The notes below the pieces were generated by a model, which did no database searches, was not told the DNA's origin, and was given only the letters and a program-made list of their open reading frames with translations. DNA of 64,000 nucleotides from Myxococcales bacterium (GTDB taxonomy: Bacteria; Myxococcota_A; Polyangia; Palsa-1104; JAEUJZ01): the NCBI GenBank assembly GCA_016794505.1, contig JAEUJZ010000088.1:58436-122435 (forward strand), in the 5' to 3' direction. Of this stretch, positions 1-8,727 are shown piece after piece. A program made the translations under genes and the position numbers. Position 1 is the first letter of the stretch; the number at the start of each line of letters is the position of its first letter.

Positions 1-710
1 AGCGACAGGTGCTGGCTGCCGTCGAGAAAATGCGCGAGCAGAACCCCATGCTGGGCCTGCGCGGCGTCCGCTTGGGCATCCACTTGCCGGCGCTGGTTCG
101 CATGCAGGTGCAGGCGATCTTTGAAGCGGCCTGTACGTGTGCGGCGCAAGGCATCGTCGTCAAGCCCAAGATCATGATCCCGCTCGTCGCCACCAAGAGC
201 GAGCTTCGCATCGAGCGCCGCGAGCTAGAGCAAGAAGCCAAGCGCGTCATGGCCGCTCGCAACATGCAGATCCCGTATCAGTTCGGGACGATGATCGAAG
301 TCCCGCGCGCCGCGCTGACCGCCGACCAGATCGCCGAGTACGCCGAGTTCTTCTCGTTTGGCACCAACGATCTGACGCAGACCACGTTCGGCATCTCGCG
401 CGACGACGCCGAGGCGGGCTTCCTGCTTGAATACTTGGAAAAGGGGATCCTGGGGAAGAACCCCTTTGCCACGCTCGACGAAGCAGGCGTCGGCAAGCTG
501 ATGCAAATGGCCGTCACGCTGGGCAGGCAGACCCGCCAAGACCTAGAGATCGGTATCTGCGGCGAGCACGGCGGCGATCCCGACACCATCGCCTTCTGCC
601 ACCGCATTGGCCTCGACTATGTCTCGTGTTCACCGTATCGCGTCCCGGTTGCCCGCTTGGCGGCGGCGCACGCAGCGCTGAAGGCGAAAAAAACCAGCAC
701 CGCAGCTTGA
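1..710 (+). CDS. ppdK: Pyruvate, phosphate dikinase, C-terminal part (5' truncated by window)
   Basis: The reading frame is open from the left edge, so the start and the ATP-grasp and phosphohistidine domains lie outside the window. What remains is the C-terminal PEP/pyruvate-binding TIM barrel. It contains the conserved SFGTNDLTQTTFG segment and, near the end, GICGEHGGDP, whose Cys is the catalytic acid/base of this family. PPDK interconverts PEP + AMP + PPi and pyruvate + ATP + Pi in the cytoplasm. The tail after the barrel is short and Ala/Lys-rich. The family assignment is firm. Whether this copy works in the gluconeogenic or glycolytic direction cannot be read from the sequence. Confidence 0.95.
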   Translation, partial: RQVLAAVEKMREQNPMLGLRGVRLGIHLPALVRMQVQAIFEAACTCAAQGIVVKPKIMIPLVATKSELRIERRELEQEAKRVMAARNMQIPYQFGTMIEVPRAALTADQIAEYAEFFSFGTNDLTQTTFGISRDDAEAGFLLEYLEKGILGKNPFATLDEAGVGKLMQMAVTLGRQTRQDLEIGICGEHGGDPDTIAFCHRIGLDYVSCSPYRVPVARLAAAHAALKAKKTSTAA

Positions 711-804
711 AGTGCCTGGGCGGCGATGCGACGATGCCAAGGACGTTTCCAATCGGGCCATTCCCCGGATGGATCTCCCTCGATGGTCGCCCCAAGGAGG
801 CATC

Positions 805-981
805 ATGCGATTCCGGCTGCTTCTCGCCGCCCTGCTCTTTTCCAGCCCTCTTTTCACTTTCAGCACCCAGGACGCTCTGGCCAAAGACAAGCAAACCTGC
901 CAGCGCGGCTGCAACAAGCGCTGCAGCGGCGCGCAGAACAAGTCCAAGTGCGTCGCCCAGTGCCGCCGCGCCTGCGGCTAG
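805..981 (+). CDS. Tiny Cys-rich exported peptide (58 aa)
   Basis: The start is fixed by a near-perfect Shine-Dalgarno, AAGGAGG at 794-800, four bases before the ATG at 805. Residues 1-26 are a classic signal peptide: MRFR, a hydrophobic core, and a likely cleavage after ALA. The mature part is about 32 residues, very basic, with six cysteines at 32, 36, 40, 49, 53 and 57, a symmetrical CX3CX3CX8CX3CX3C pattern. That spacing suggests two short helices held by disulfides or a metal site. It lies about 95 bp after ppdK, and the strong ribosome site argues it is really translated. I do not recognise a family. The function is unknown, and a toxin, a metal-binding role or a structural role are all open. 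Confidence 0.75.
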   Translation: MRFRLLLAALLFSSPLFTFSTQDALAKDKQTCQRGCNKRCSGAQNKSKCVAQCRRACG

Positions 982-1099
982 CTCACGGCCGGCCTGCCCC
1001 ACTGCGCAAGACCCTGCCACGCGATCCCGGCCTGCATCAATCGCCTGTTCTCGACGAGAACGCCCGGTCCAAGCGGCCTTCCCCACATGTAGGCGAGTA

Positions 1100-4000
1100 C
1101 TAAAGCTGTTTTTCGGCGCGCTCTAGGATCTGCTTGGCTTTGGCCGAGCCAGGGTCTTGTTTCAAGAGCTTGCGCGCTGTATCGGCCGAGTCCTTGTAGC
1201 GCTTGGCCTTGAACTGCGCATCGGCCAGCATCTCAAGCAGCGACGTCTTGCGCGGCAGCAGACGCGCGGCTTTTTGTAGGGGGCGCACCGCCTGCTCGTA
1301 TTCCCCCTGCTCGTACCGCGCAGAGCCCAAGCCCGCCAAGGCATCGGCATTGGCACCGTCTAGCTCGACGGCACGGGCAAAGATACCGGCGGCGGCATCG
1401 GTGTCCCCGTCATCCAGGCGGCGCTTGCCCAGCTTGATCAGCGCAGCAAGCTCGTCGGCCTTGCCCTTGCCTGCTGCTGCGGCTGGCTTGCTGGCAGGCT
1501 CTGCGGAATCGGCCGTCGCCTTGCTCGCCGGCTTGCTCGCCATCGCCAGCTTGGTCCCCGGAGCCTCCGCCTTGTCTTTGCCCGCGGGCGCCGGCTTTTC
1601 AGCGGCTTTTTCAGCGGGCTTCTCGGCTGCCTTCGACGGAGCGGCACTCTCGGCCTTGCCCTTGGGCGCTTCGGCCGTTGCTGAACCTGACTTTTCGGGG
1701 CTTGCCGTCGGTGCCAAGGCGGCCTTGCCTGCGGTCTTCTCTGCTGCAGAGGCCTCAGGCTGGCCGGAGGGGGCTGGGCTTCCCGTCGCTGGCGGATTGG
1801 CGCTGGCGGCGGGCGCAGCACTGCCTGCGGGCGACAGAGACTCGACGACAACTGGGGTCGGCGCAGACCCACCACTTGCGCTCGTCGGGACACTGGCCGC
1901 GGGTCCAGGGCTGGGCTGACCGGTCCCTGTGCCCGTCGGTGCTCCGCTGCCCCCCAGCGTCGGAGTCGCAACGCTCGATGGTGCCCCAGGGGTCCCGCTG
2001 CGTGCGTCGCCGGCCGGCTTGCTGCTGCCTGACAACCAGACGATGCCGCCGATCAGCGCCAAGCCCGCGGCGCCGATGTACAGCCAAAGCGGCGGCTTCT
2101 TGCGCGTAACGGTATAGCTGTCATCGTCGGCAAAGCCGTCCGCCTGGGCAGGCTTGGCGAACCACGCGGTCTCGGCGTTCGCGACATGCTCAGGCGGCTC
2201 GGACTCGGGCGTCTTCGTCGAGTCGTGCTCGGCCTCGATCGCTGGTTCCAGCCTGGGCAGTGGAGCCGTCGTCGGCAGAGGTGCAGCCAGCTTGCCATGA
2301 CGAAGCGTGTCGTCTTCCGAAGGAGCAGGGGACTCGGCCGCGGTCGGCTCTGCTTCGGTCTTGATGTGCGGCAGCGTGGCATCGGACTCGGGGATGTCGT
2401 CGTCGGCAGACGGCGACGCCGTCGCGGCCGGAGCCACCGTCGCTGTCATGCGCTCGGCAAGGGACGTCTCGCCCGCCACCGATGGCACGGTCTCTGCAGA
2501 CTGCGCAGCCAGCGCGGCAGGAGCCGCAGCCTGAGCCGGCGGCGGAACAAACCCCAAGCGCTGCGTCGCAGCCGGGCGAGCCTCGGAAACCACGATAGGG
2601 GACGACGGCGCAGCGACGGGGCCAGGCTGCGGTCGCTCCGGGGCAGACGAGGCTGGCTTTTCGAGCGTATCCGTGCGGGAAGCCGCGACCGCAGCTACCT
2701 TGGCTGGTGCCGAAGAGACCGACGTAGCAGCCGCCACCGGAGCAGCCGACTGGCTGGCTGCAGCCGGGGCGACCTTAGCGACTGGCTTGGCAGCGGCGGA
2801 GCCGATCTTGGCTGCCGGCGCCTCGGCTCCTGGCTTTTCCAGCGGCTTGGCTGCTGCCTTCTGAACAGCAGGCGTCGGAGCCGACAGCGACAGAATGGTG
2901 TCGTTTTCACCGGGATCGCCGCCGACATCTTCCCCCGTGTCGAGGTCCGCGCGTGCCCCCGACGAAGCCAAGAGCTTGCCCGCAGCCTCGGCGGCATCGG
3001 CCGATTCCTGCACAGCGCGGTGCGCTTCGGGGTTGGTCCCTTCGTCGAACAGGCTCTGCGCCGTCTCAAGCCAGCCGGCTGCTTCTTGCTCGATGCGGGC
3101 GGCGGTGGTACGCGGCGTGGGATCGGCGCGCGACGGCACGCTCGGCTTGATGACGACGGCCTTGGCCGGCGCAGCCACCTTGGCCATCGCGGCATCCAAA
3201 GCCACCGCCGACGCGGGCTTGCTGGCCACAGGTGCCATCGCGGGCTTCATCACTGGGCTGGGCGCTTGCGCCGCAGCTTTTGCGACGGGCTTCTGGCTGG
3301 ACGAGACCGCCGCAGCCGGTGGGACGCGCTCGGCGAGCAGGCGAAGCTCGTCTCCCGACGACGCGGAAGCAGCGGCGGGCGCTGCCGGGCTTGCGCCCGT
3401 GCCCTGGCCCGGACTTGCAGCCGGCACCGTCGAGACACCAAAGGTGGCGGGTCGCACAGGCTTGACCGCGGGATACGACATCGTCGATCGCCCCGCCGAA
3501 GCGGCCCCGGCGGGCGGCGCTACCGTCGGCATGGCAAGTGTCGACTGCGGCGCTTTGGCCGCGGAGGCAAGAGGCGTAGCTGCCGCCGGCACAGCAACGC
3601 GTCCCGCACCGGGCAGCGCCGGAACGCCCAGCAGCACCTGCTTGCGCTCTAGCGCGTCGAGAAGCTGCGTCACCGTCTGGAAGCGATCGGCGGCCGACTT
3701 GTGCAGGGCCATGCGGATCACCGATTCCAGCCAGGCCGGACAGTCGCTGCGTCGATCGCGCACGCGCGGCACGGGCGCATCGAGCACCTTGCCAAGAATC
3801 TCGAACGGACCGCTTCCCACATACGGTGGCTGGCCGGTCAAAAGTTCAAACCCGATGGCGCCCAGCGAATAGATGTCCGCGCGACGATCGACGGCCTCAC
3901 CGCGGGCTTGCTCGGGCGCCATGTAGCGCGGGTCGCCATAGGTCATGCCCATGGCCGTACGCTGCGCATCGACGTCGGGCTGAACAAGCTTGGCCAAGCC

Positions 4001-4579
4001 AAAGTCGAGGAGCTTAACGAAGTCGCTGCGGCTGCGGCGCTTGGTCAAAAAGATGCTGCGCGGGCGCAGATCGCGGTGGACATAGCCCAGCGTATGCGCG
4101 TCGACCAAGCCGTCGGCGATCTGAGCCAAGATGTCGACGACCCGCTCGACGGAAAACTGACCCTGCGGCGCCTTGGCGATGGCCTGGGCCAGCGTCTCGC
4201 CTTCCAGGAATTCCATGGCAAAAAACAAGCGGCTGTCGTCGGATCGCCCAAAGTCGAAGACCTGCGGGATGTGCTCGTTGTCGATCTCGCAGACGGTGAT
4301 CGCCTCGCGGCGGAAGCGCTCGACGGCGTCGTCGCTGGTCGCCAAGTGCTTGTGCAAGAGCTTGAGCGCAATGCGCCGCCTCAGCGTGACATGCTCGGCG
4401 CGATACAAGACGCCGGCCCCGCCCGCCCCGATGCACTCCAGCAGGTGATAGCGCTCGGCGATGGTCTTGCCGACCAGCGGATCGCGCTCCTGGGCGTGCA
4501 GCGCGCGACCGCAACGCTCACAGAACAAGGCCGCCGTTGCATTGCCATGGCCACACTCTCGACACTTCTGTTCCGCCAT
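1100..4579 (-). CDS. Zinc-ribbon Ser/Thr protein kinase-like protein with TM segment and C-terminal TPRs
   Basis: About 1159 aa from the ATG at 4579, which has AAAGAG just upstream. A GTG at 4624 would add 15 residues without a visible ribosome site. Order of parts: zinc ribbon with Cys 6, 9, 20 and 23; kinase domain about 40-305 (glycine loop from 51, Lys73, HRD Asp170, DFG Asp192, APE present); about 500 residues of Ala/Pro/Ser-rich linker; one membrane span near 830; a second Ala/Pro-rich stretch; three TPR-like repeats at the end. The catalytic loop reads HRDLRPRS, so the usual Lys is Arg172 and the usual metal-binding Asn is Ser175. Phosphotransfer may therefore be weak or absent. Multidomain kinases of this kind are typical of myxobacteria. 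The C-terminus should be periplasmic if the kinase is cytoplasmic. Confidence 0.9.
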   Translation of the reverse strand: MAEQKCRECGHGNATAALFCERCGRALHAQERDPLVGKTIAERYHLLECIGAGGAGVLYRAEHVTLRRRIALKLLHKHLATSDDAVERFRREAITVCEIDNEHIPQVFDFGRSDDSRLFFAMEFLEGETLAQAIAKAPQGQFSVERVVDILAQIADGLVDAHTLGYVHRDLRPRSIFLTKRRSRSDFVKLLDFGLAKLVQPDVDAQRTAMGMTYGDPRYMAPEQARGEAVDRRADIYSLGAIGFELLTGQPPYVGSGPFEILGKVLDAPVPRVRDRRSDCPAWLESVIRMALHKSAADRFQTVTQLLDALERKQVLLGVPALPGAGRVAVPAAATPLASAAKAPQSTLAMPTVAPPAGAASAGRSTMSYPAVKPVRPATFGVSTVPAASPGQGTGASPAAPAAASASSGDELRLLAERVPPAAAVSSSQKPVAKAAAQAPSPVMKPAMAPVASKPASAVALDAAMAKVAAPAKAVVIKPSVPSRADPTPRTTAARIEQEAAGWLETAQSLFDEGTNPEAHRAVQESADAAEAAGKLLASSGARADLDTGEDVGGDPGENDTILSLSAPTPAVQKAAAKPLEKPGAEAPAAKIGSAAAKPVAKVAPAAASQSAAPVAAATSVSSAPAKVAAVAASRTDTLEKPASSAPERPQPGPVAAPSSPIVVSEARPAATQRLGFVPPPAQAAAPAALAAQSAETVPSVAGETSLAERMTATVAPAATASPSADDDIPESDATLPHIKTEAEPTAAESPAPSEDDTLRHGKLAAPLPTTAPLPRLEPAIEAEHDSTKTPESEPPEHVANAETAWFAKPAQADGFADDDSYTVTRKKPPLWLYIGAAGLALIGGIVWLSGSSKPAGDARSGTPGAPSSVATPTLGGSGAPTGTGTGQPSPGPAASVPTSASGGSAPTPVVVESLSPAGSAAPAASANPPATGSPAPSGQPEASAAEKTAGKAALAPTASPEKSGSATAEAPKGKAESAAPSKAAEKPAEKAAEKPAPAGKDKAEAPGTKLAMASKPASKATADSAEPASKPAAAAGKGKADELAALIKLGKRRLDDGDTDAAAGIFARAVELDGANADALAGLGSARYEQGEYEQAVRPLQKAARLLPRKTSLLEMLADAQFKAKRYKDSADTARKLLKQDPGSAKAKQILERAEKQL

Positions 4580-4655
4580 TCGATTCTCTTTTTGCAGTAG
4601 CAAGTCACGGCCCCTCAAGGACACAGGTGGGCGCTGGGAGTTCGCGGACGGGCTG

Positions 4656-5219
4656 CTACGTTCCGCAGGCGCGCACTGTACCCTGAATCCCGGTGATGGT
4701 GATGCTGGAAGGTCGGCAGGTCACCGGAAGGCCGCAGTCTGTGTCGGTCTCGCAGGCGAAGAAGCAATAGCGACGGTTCGCACCCTGCAGGCAGCGATAA
4801 GTCTGGCAGTCGCTGTCGCGGGTACACGTCCCTCCGGGTGGCACCGCGGCCGGAGCAGGCTGGCTGGGGACGCAGAAGGTGCCAAGCTGCCTAGCCCCGG
4901 CGTCGGCAACCAGCGGCACGCAGCTTTGGCCAGCGGGGCAGTCCGCCTGCTTTTGGCAGGAAGGCTGGCTGCTTGCAGGCTGGCACAGACCCTCTTGGCA
5001 CTGCGTCGCAAGGGGGCACGGCTCTTCGATCGAGACGATGCGATCGCTGGCATCGCGGCCACAGACGACAGCGATCGGGCGATCGCGGGCTGGTCCGCAC
5101 AGGCGATCCCCTGGCTGGCACATGCCACCCTCGGGAAACTGCGGATTTTCTGAGGTGCAGGAAAAAAGCCCTAGCAGCGAGAACAAAAGCAGCCGGTTGG
5201 CCAGTGCGCTTGCGGACAT
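4656..5219 (-). CDS. Cys-rich putative lipoprotein
   Basis: 187 aa from the ATG at 5219, chosen because AGGAGG lies seven bases upstream. The N-terminus is a signal peptide ending in LFSC, an imperfect lipobox (Phe at -2), so lipid attachment is likely but not certain. The mature part has about 18 cysteines in short C-x(4-8)-C blocks such as CTRDSDCQTYRC and CETDTDCG. These resemble the DxDC-type Cys-rich modules common in secreted myxobacterial proteins. It lies between the kinase gene and another exported-protein gene on the same strand. Function is unknown. Confidence 0.75.
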   Translation of the reverse strand: MSASALANRLLLFSLLGLFSCTSENPQFPEGGMCQPGDRLCGPARDRPIAVVCGRDASDRIVSIEEPCPLATQCQEGLCQPASSQPSCQKQADCPAGQSCVPLVADAGARQLGTFCVPSQPAPAAVPPGGTCTRDSDCQTYRCLQGANRRYCFFACETDTDCGLPVTCRPSSITITGIQGTVRACGT

Positions 5220-5310
5220 CGAAAGACCTCCTGTCACGATCCGCCCCGAGCGGAGAGCTCATCTTGTGAGCGGGTTTTAACGACACAGGCGGAGCGAGCG
5301 CAAGGCCATC

Positions 5311-5327
5311 ACGGGACCCCATCCCGT
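5311..5327 (-). terminator. Small hairpin just after the 5334-6491 gene
   Basis: ACGGGA at 5311-5316 pairs with TCCCGT at 5322-5327 around a five-base loop, seven bases beyond the stop codon of the minus-strand gene. No T-run follows, so an intrinsic terminator is only possible. It could equally be an mRNA-end stabiliser or chance. Confidence 0.25.
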
Positions 5328-5333
5328 CTGCGA

Positions 5334-6491
5334 CTAGAACCGCAGGCTCACCGCCAGCCCTTGTCCTTGTGTACCAAGCATCAGGCGGTGCGGCACGTAC
5401 ACGAGTCGACCGTCCTTCATGCGCTGGTGTTCTTTTCGATCGAGGTAGAAGAGCACACCAAAGGCCCCAGCGCTGAGCAGACCACCGCCGAGAAGCAGGC
5501 CCAGACCGCCGGCCAAGTTGCCGGTATAAATCGTCGGGCAGGCCGCGACCGGCACGTCTGGTCCGCAGGTAGTCATGCCATCGCGCCCGGAATACGCCAA
5601 GAACGGGATCGAGGTGATGACAAACGCCGCCGTCAGGCCCGCCGCCACCATCCAGCCGTAGTGATAGACGTTGGCGTACTTGCTGGGCGTTGGCTTGTCG
5701 CTGCTGCCGCTGGGCGTATCACTGGCCGTCGGCAAGGACGGAGGCGTGCTTGGCTCTGACGGGGCTGGGCTGCTGCTGGCGGTTGGGCTGCTGCTCGCAG
5801 CGGTCACCGGGCTGCTGCTTGGTGTCGGGGTTACGGCGGGGCTGGTCGCCGGGCCGGTTGCAGCCACGACGGCAGGCTTGTCGGGCGCAGGGGGCTTGCT
5901 GACCTCACCCGCGATGCTGCCGGCGGCACGTTTCATCGCATCGAGCGCTTTGGCCAACACGCAGCCTTCGACGTCGCTGCCGCAGGCGTCACTGCCGCTG
6001 ATTGGCAGCGGGTTGCCCGCTCGGTCATAGACCGCAAGCGAGATCTTGTACGCCGCGCCACCGACGGCATCGCGCACACCGATGCGCGGGATAATGAGGC
6101 GATCGACTTCCAGCGCACCGGCCACTTTGCCGACGCAGGCTCCGTACTGGCAGTTCACAAGCTCGGCCCGGCCCGCCAGGCGCGACCGCACCTCGTCGGC
6201 GCGCAGCACCGTGGCATCCGAGCTAACGCCGCCCTGCAGACCCGCGACCAGCGTGTCGTGAAACTTGTTGCGCCGACCTTCTGAGATCTTCAGATCGGAC
6301 TCGATGGTCGGCACATGCACGGCCACTTTGTTCGCCTGTGCCACCGCTGGCAGCGCCGTAAGCGCAGACAGCGAGACCAGCCCAAGCTGAACCCAGCTCA
6401 GACTTGACGCCCCAGAGACCGCCGACGACTTGAGAGAGAGCCACCGATTCGAACGACCCGCTGCATCACAGCATCCAAGCGCACGCTTCAT
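5334..6491 (-). CDS. Exported protein with Pro/Ser/Thr linker and two C-terminal membrane segments
   Basis: 385 aa. A long N-terminal signal region ends near AVAQA (about residue 53). Residues about 55-195 form a compact domain with KVAVHVPTIES and a Cys pair around NCQYGACVG. This looks like the N-terminal domain of myxobacterial proteins that test a family of periplasmic factors, but I cannot name it. Residues about 200-270 are a low-complexity Pro/Ser/Thr linker. Two hydrophobic spans follow (around GWMVAAGLTAAFVITS and a Gly/Leu-rich one), ending in LAVSLRF. No ribosome site is obvious before the ATG. Divergent from the SDR gene. Function unknown. Confidence 0.7.
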   Translation of the reverse strand: MKRALGCCDAAGRSNRWLSLKSSAVSGASSLSWVQLGLVSLSALTALPAVAQANKVAVHVPTIESDLKISEGRRNKFHDTLVAGLQGGVSSDATVLRADEVRSRLAGRAELVNCQYGACVGKVAGALEVDRLIIPRIGVRDAVGGAAYKISLAVYDRAGNPLPISGSDACGSDVEGCVLAKALDAMKRAAGSIAGEVSKPPAPDKPAVVAATGPATSPAVTPTPSSSPVTAASSSPTASSSPAPSEPSTPPSLPTASDTPSGSSDKPTPSKYANVYHYGWMVAAGLTAAFVITSIPFLAYSGRDGMTTCGPDVPVAACPTIYTGNLAGGLGLLLGGGLLSAGAFGVLFYLDRKEHQRMKDGRLVYVPHRLMLGTQGQGLAVSLRF

Positions 6492-6547
6492 TCGGTCAGT
6501 CTAAAGCAGCCCGACCCGTGAAAGGAAGCTGTGATAGATTGCGCGCC

Positions 6548-7486
6548 ATGTCTGTGGAATCGGGGCAACTGACGGGATCATCTGTAGCCAAGGCTGCATC
6601 GCTGGCCAGCGTCGGTGCGACAGGGTCTGGCGCCAGCGAGGTCGAGCCGGATGGTGACGGCAGCTTGGCTGGAATTTCAGGCTTGCTTGCGGATCGCGTG
6701 GCGGTGGTAACCGGCGCCGGACGTGGCATCGGCCGTACCTGCGCCCTGACCTTGGTGCGCGCCGGAGCCTGCGTCGTCGTCAACGACATCGACGAAGCGC
6801 CCGCAGCCGAGGCCGTCGCCGCCTGCAATCGCCTCCGCGAAGGCAGCGCCATCGCCTCGATCGGTTCGATCACCGATCCCGCGTACACCGATCTGCTGAT
6901 GCGCACCGCCGCCTCGCACTTCGGCAAGCTCGACATCTTGGTCAACAACGCCGGGCTTAGCCGCGACCGCATGTGCCATCAGATGACCGACGAGATGTGG
7001 GATCTGGTCATCGACGTCAACCTGACCGGCACGTTCAACTGCATCCGCTCGGCGGCGCCCCACCTGCGCGAGGTCGGCAAGCGCGAGCTCGAAGAGCTTG
7101 GCCACGTCCGTTACCACCGCAAGATCGTGAACTTTTTCTCGACGGCAGCCATCCGCGGCAACCCCGGTCAGATCAACTATGTCGCGGCCAAGATGGGCAA
7201 TGTCGGCATCACCCGCGTCGTCGCCCAAGAGTGGGCGCGCTTCGGTGTCAACGTCAACGCCGTCGCTCCTGGCTTTACCGAGACGCGTATGACCGCGGCC
7301 AAGAAGCCTGGCGACGTGCTCGGCGTCCCTGAAGAGCAGCGCCAAGCCACCCTGACCCGCATTCCCATGGGCCGCTTCGGTCGACCGCAGGACATCGCCA
7401 ACGCCGTCTTGTTCTTTGCATCGCCGCTGTCCGACTACATCACGGGACAGACGATCAACGTGTCCGGCGGCATGCAAATCCCTTAG
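6548..7486 (+). CDS. Short-chain dehydrogenase/reductase, FabG-like
   Basis: 312 aa from the ATG at 6548. The first 45 residues are a low-complexity Ser/Ala/Gly extension not seen in ordinary SDRs. The Rossmann core follows with the dinucleotide loop TGAGRGIG at 55-62, NNAG at 133-136, catalytic Ser198, Tyr211 and Lys215 (YVAAK), and the C-terminal ITGQTINVSGGMQIP typical of FabG-type classical SDRs. The residue after the glycine-rich strand favours no clear call between NAD and NADP. It is a stand-alone gene rather than part of a fatty-acid cluster, so 3-oxoacyl-ACP reductase is only one possible substrate assignment. Confidence 0.9.
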   Translation: MSVESGQLTGSSVAKAASLASVGATGSGASEVEPDGDGSLAGISGLLADRVAVVTGAGRGIGRTCALTLVRAGACVVVNDIDEAPAAEAVAACNRLREGSAIASIGSITDPAYTDLLMRTAASHFGKLDILVNNAGLSRDRMCHQMTDEMWDLVIDVNLTGTFNCIRSAAPHLREVGKRELEELGHVRYHRKIVNFFSTAAIRGNPGQINYVAAKMGNVGITRVVAQEWARFGVNVNAVAPGFTETRMTAAKKPGDVLGVPEEQRQATLTRIPMGRFGRPQDIANAVLFFASPLSDYITGQTINVSGGMQIP

Positions 7487-7557
7487 CCTGAGCCGTCTCT
7501 CGTCGGGGGGCCCAGTCGATATCCGTTCCGAAGTTCACGCCAGCCAAGCGAGTCGCC

Positions 7558-8106
7558 ATGAAAAAAAACAAGCCCGATCCCGCAGTTGAGATGCGGGTAC
7601 ATGAGCTCGGCGGAGAGCTCTCTGCCCGCGGGGTCCGTATCGCCATCGTCGCCAGCCGCTTCAACTCGTTTATCGTCGAGCGACTGATCGATGGCGCCCT
7701 GGATGTCCTGCGCCGAACCGGCGGCAGCGCCGAGAGCACAACCATCCTGCGATGCCCCGGTGCCTTCGAGATCCCGCCGCTTGCCCGTCGCTGTTCCGAA
7801 AGTGGCATGTTCGATGCCGTCCTCTGCCTGGGCGCGGTGATCCGTGGCTCGACGCCCCACTTCGACTACGTCGCGGGCGAGGCTGCCAAGGGCATTGCTC
7901 AGACGGCGATGTCATCCCACGTGCCGGTCATCTTTGGCGTACTGACCACCGACACCATCGAGCAAGCCGTCGAGCGCGCCGGCACCAAAGCCGGCAACAA
8001 GGGCGCCGATGCGGCGCTGGCCGCGCTAGAGATGATCTCTCTTTATCGCCAGCTTCACGAGGCGCTCGATCCATCGCAGTCCGGGAGCACGGGGCGCCAT
8101 GGCTAG
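7558..8106 (+). CDS. ribH: 6,7-dimethyl-8-ribityllumazine synthase
   Basis: 182 aa. It condenses 5-amino-6-ribitylamino-uracil with dihydroxybutanone phosphate, the penultimate step of riboflavin synthesis. Signature segments are all present: VASRFN near the start, PGAFEIP, LGAVIRGSTPHFDYV with the catalytic His, and GVLTTDTIEQAVERAG. The N-terminus is about 20 residues longer than average. The stop overlaps the nusB start by eight bases, a common ribH-nusB arrangement that implies translational coupling. I see no FMN riboswitch-like structure in the 70 bp upstream. Confidence 0.96.
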   Translation: MKKNKPDPAVEMRVHELGGELSARGVRIAIVASRFNSFIVERLIDGALDVLRRTGGSAESTTILRCPGAFEIPPLARRCSESGMFDAVLCLGAVIRGSTPHFDYVAGEAAKGIAQTAMSSHVPVIFGVLTTDTIEQAVERAGTKAGNKGADAALAALEMISLYRQLHEALDPSQSGSTGRHG

Positions 8107-8641
8107 CCGACGTCGAGGGCGCGAGATCGCCCTGCAGATTCTTTGTCTGCTCGATCGCCAGCCGGATCTAGAGGCCGAGCAAGGGGTCGAGCTGTACTTC
8201 ACGCAGCTTTTCGGCAGCGATGGCGACAACGACGAGGACCCACAGACCGACAAGCCAGCCGTCCGCACAGCGCGACCCGCCCCGCTGTCAAAAGACACGC
8301 TAGAGCTGCGCCGCTTCGTCGAAGACTTGGTCCTGGGGGTGCGCGATCAGCTCGACGAACTAGACACCCTGCTGGGGCGCTGCTCGCGCAACTGGCGGCT
8401 TGAGCGAATGTCCTGGGTCGACCGCAACCTGCTACGTCTTTCAGCGTATGAGCTGACACGCTCGCTGGACACGCCGCCTCGCGTCATCCTCAACGAGGCG
8501 ATCGAGCTAGCCCGTCGCTACAGCACGACCGAGTCGCCGGGCTTTGTAAATGGCGTCCTCGATCGCGCGCTGCAGGAGAGTGGTCGTCGGGATGCAGCGC
8601 CTCCTGCCGCTCCCGCCGTTACAGAGCACGCGGCACAGTAG
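8099..8641 (+). CDS. nusB: Transcription antitermination factor NusB
   Basis: 180 aa all-helical RNA-binding protein that joins NusE (S10) in rRNA antitermination complexes. It starts RRRGREIALQILCLLD, and the C-terminal half has the conserved NLLRLSAYEL, VILNEAIELARRYS and GFVNGVLD segments. A charged insert around residues 40-65 makes it longer than the roughly 140 aa of E. coli NusB. It overlaps ribH by eight bases and is the last gene of this short operon. Confidence 0.95.
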   Translation: MASRRRGREIALQILCLLDRQPDLEAEQGVELYFTQLFGSDGDNDEDPQTDKPAVRTARPAPLSKDTLELRRFVEDLVLGVRDQLDELDTLLGRCSRNWRLERMSWVDRNLLRLSAYELTRSLDTPPRVILNEAIELARRYSTTESPGFVNGVLDRALQESGRRDAAPPAAPAVTEHAAQ

Positions 8642-8727
8642 GCGCAGGCGGCATGTGTGATTGGGCTCTCTGAGGGCGAAGCGCACCAGGAAGGCTCGGC
8701 GGAACAGCGAACAGCGACGGCAGCGCC

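Noticed and set aside
2186..3652. Long plus-strand open frame of 488 residues opposite the kinase gene
   Set aside because: It is antisense to the Ala/Pro-rich linker of a well-supported gene, has extreme Arg/Gly composition and no domain.
7487..7557. FMN riboswitch upstream of ribH
   Set aside because: The gap is only 71 bases with no conserved RFN-type stems visible.
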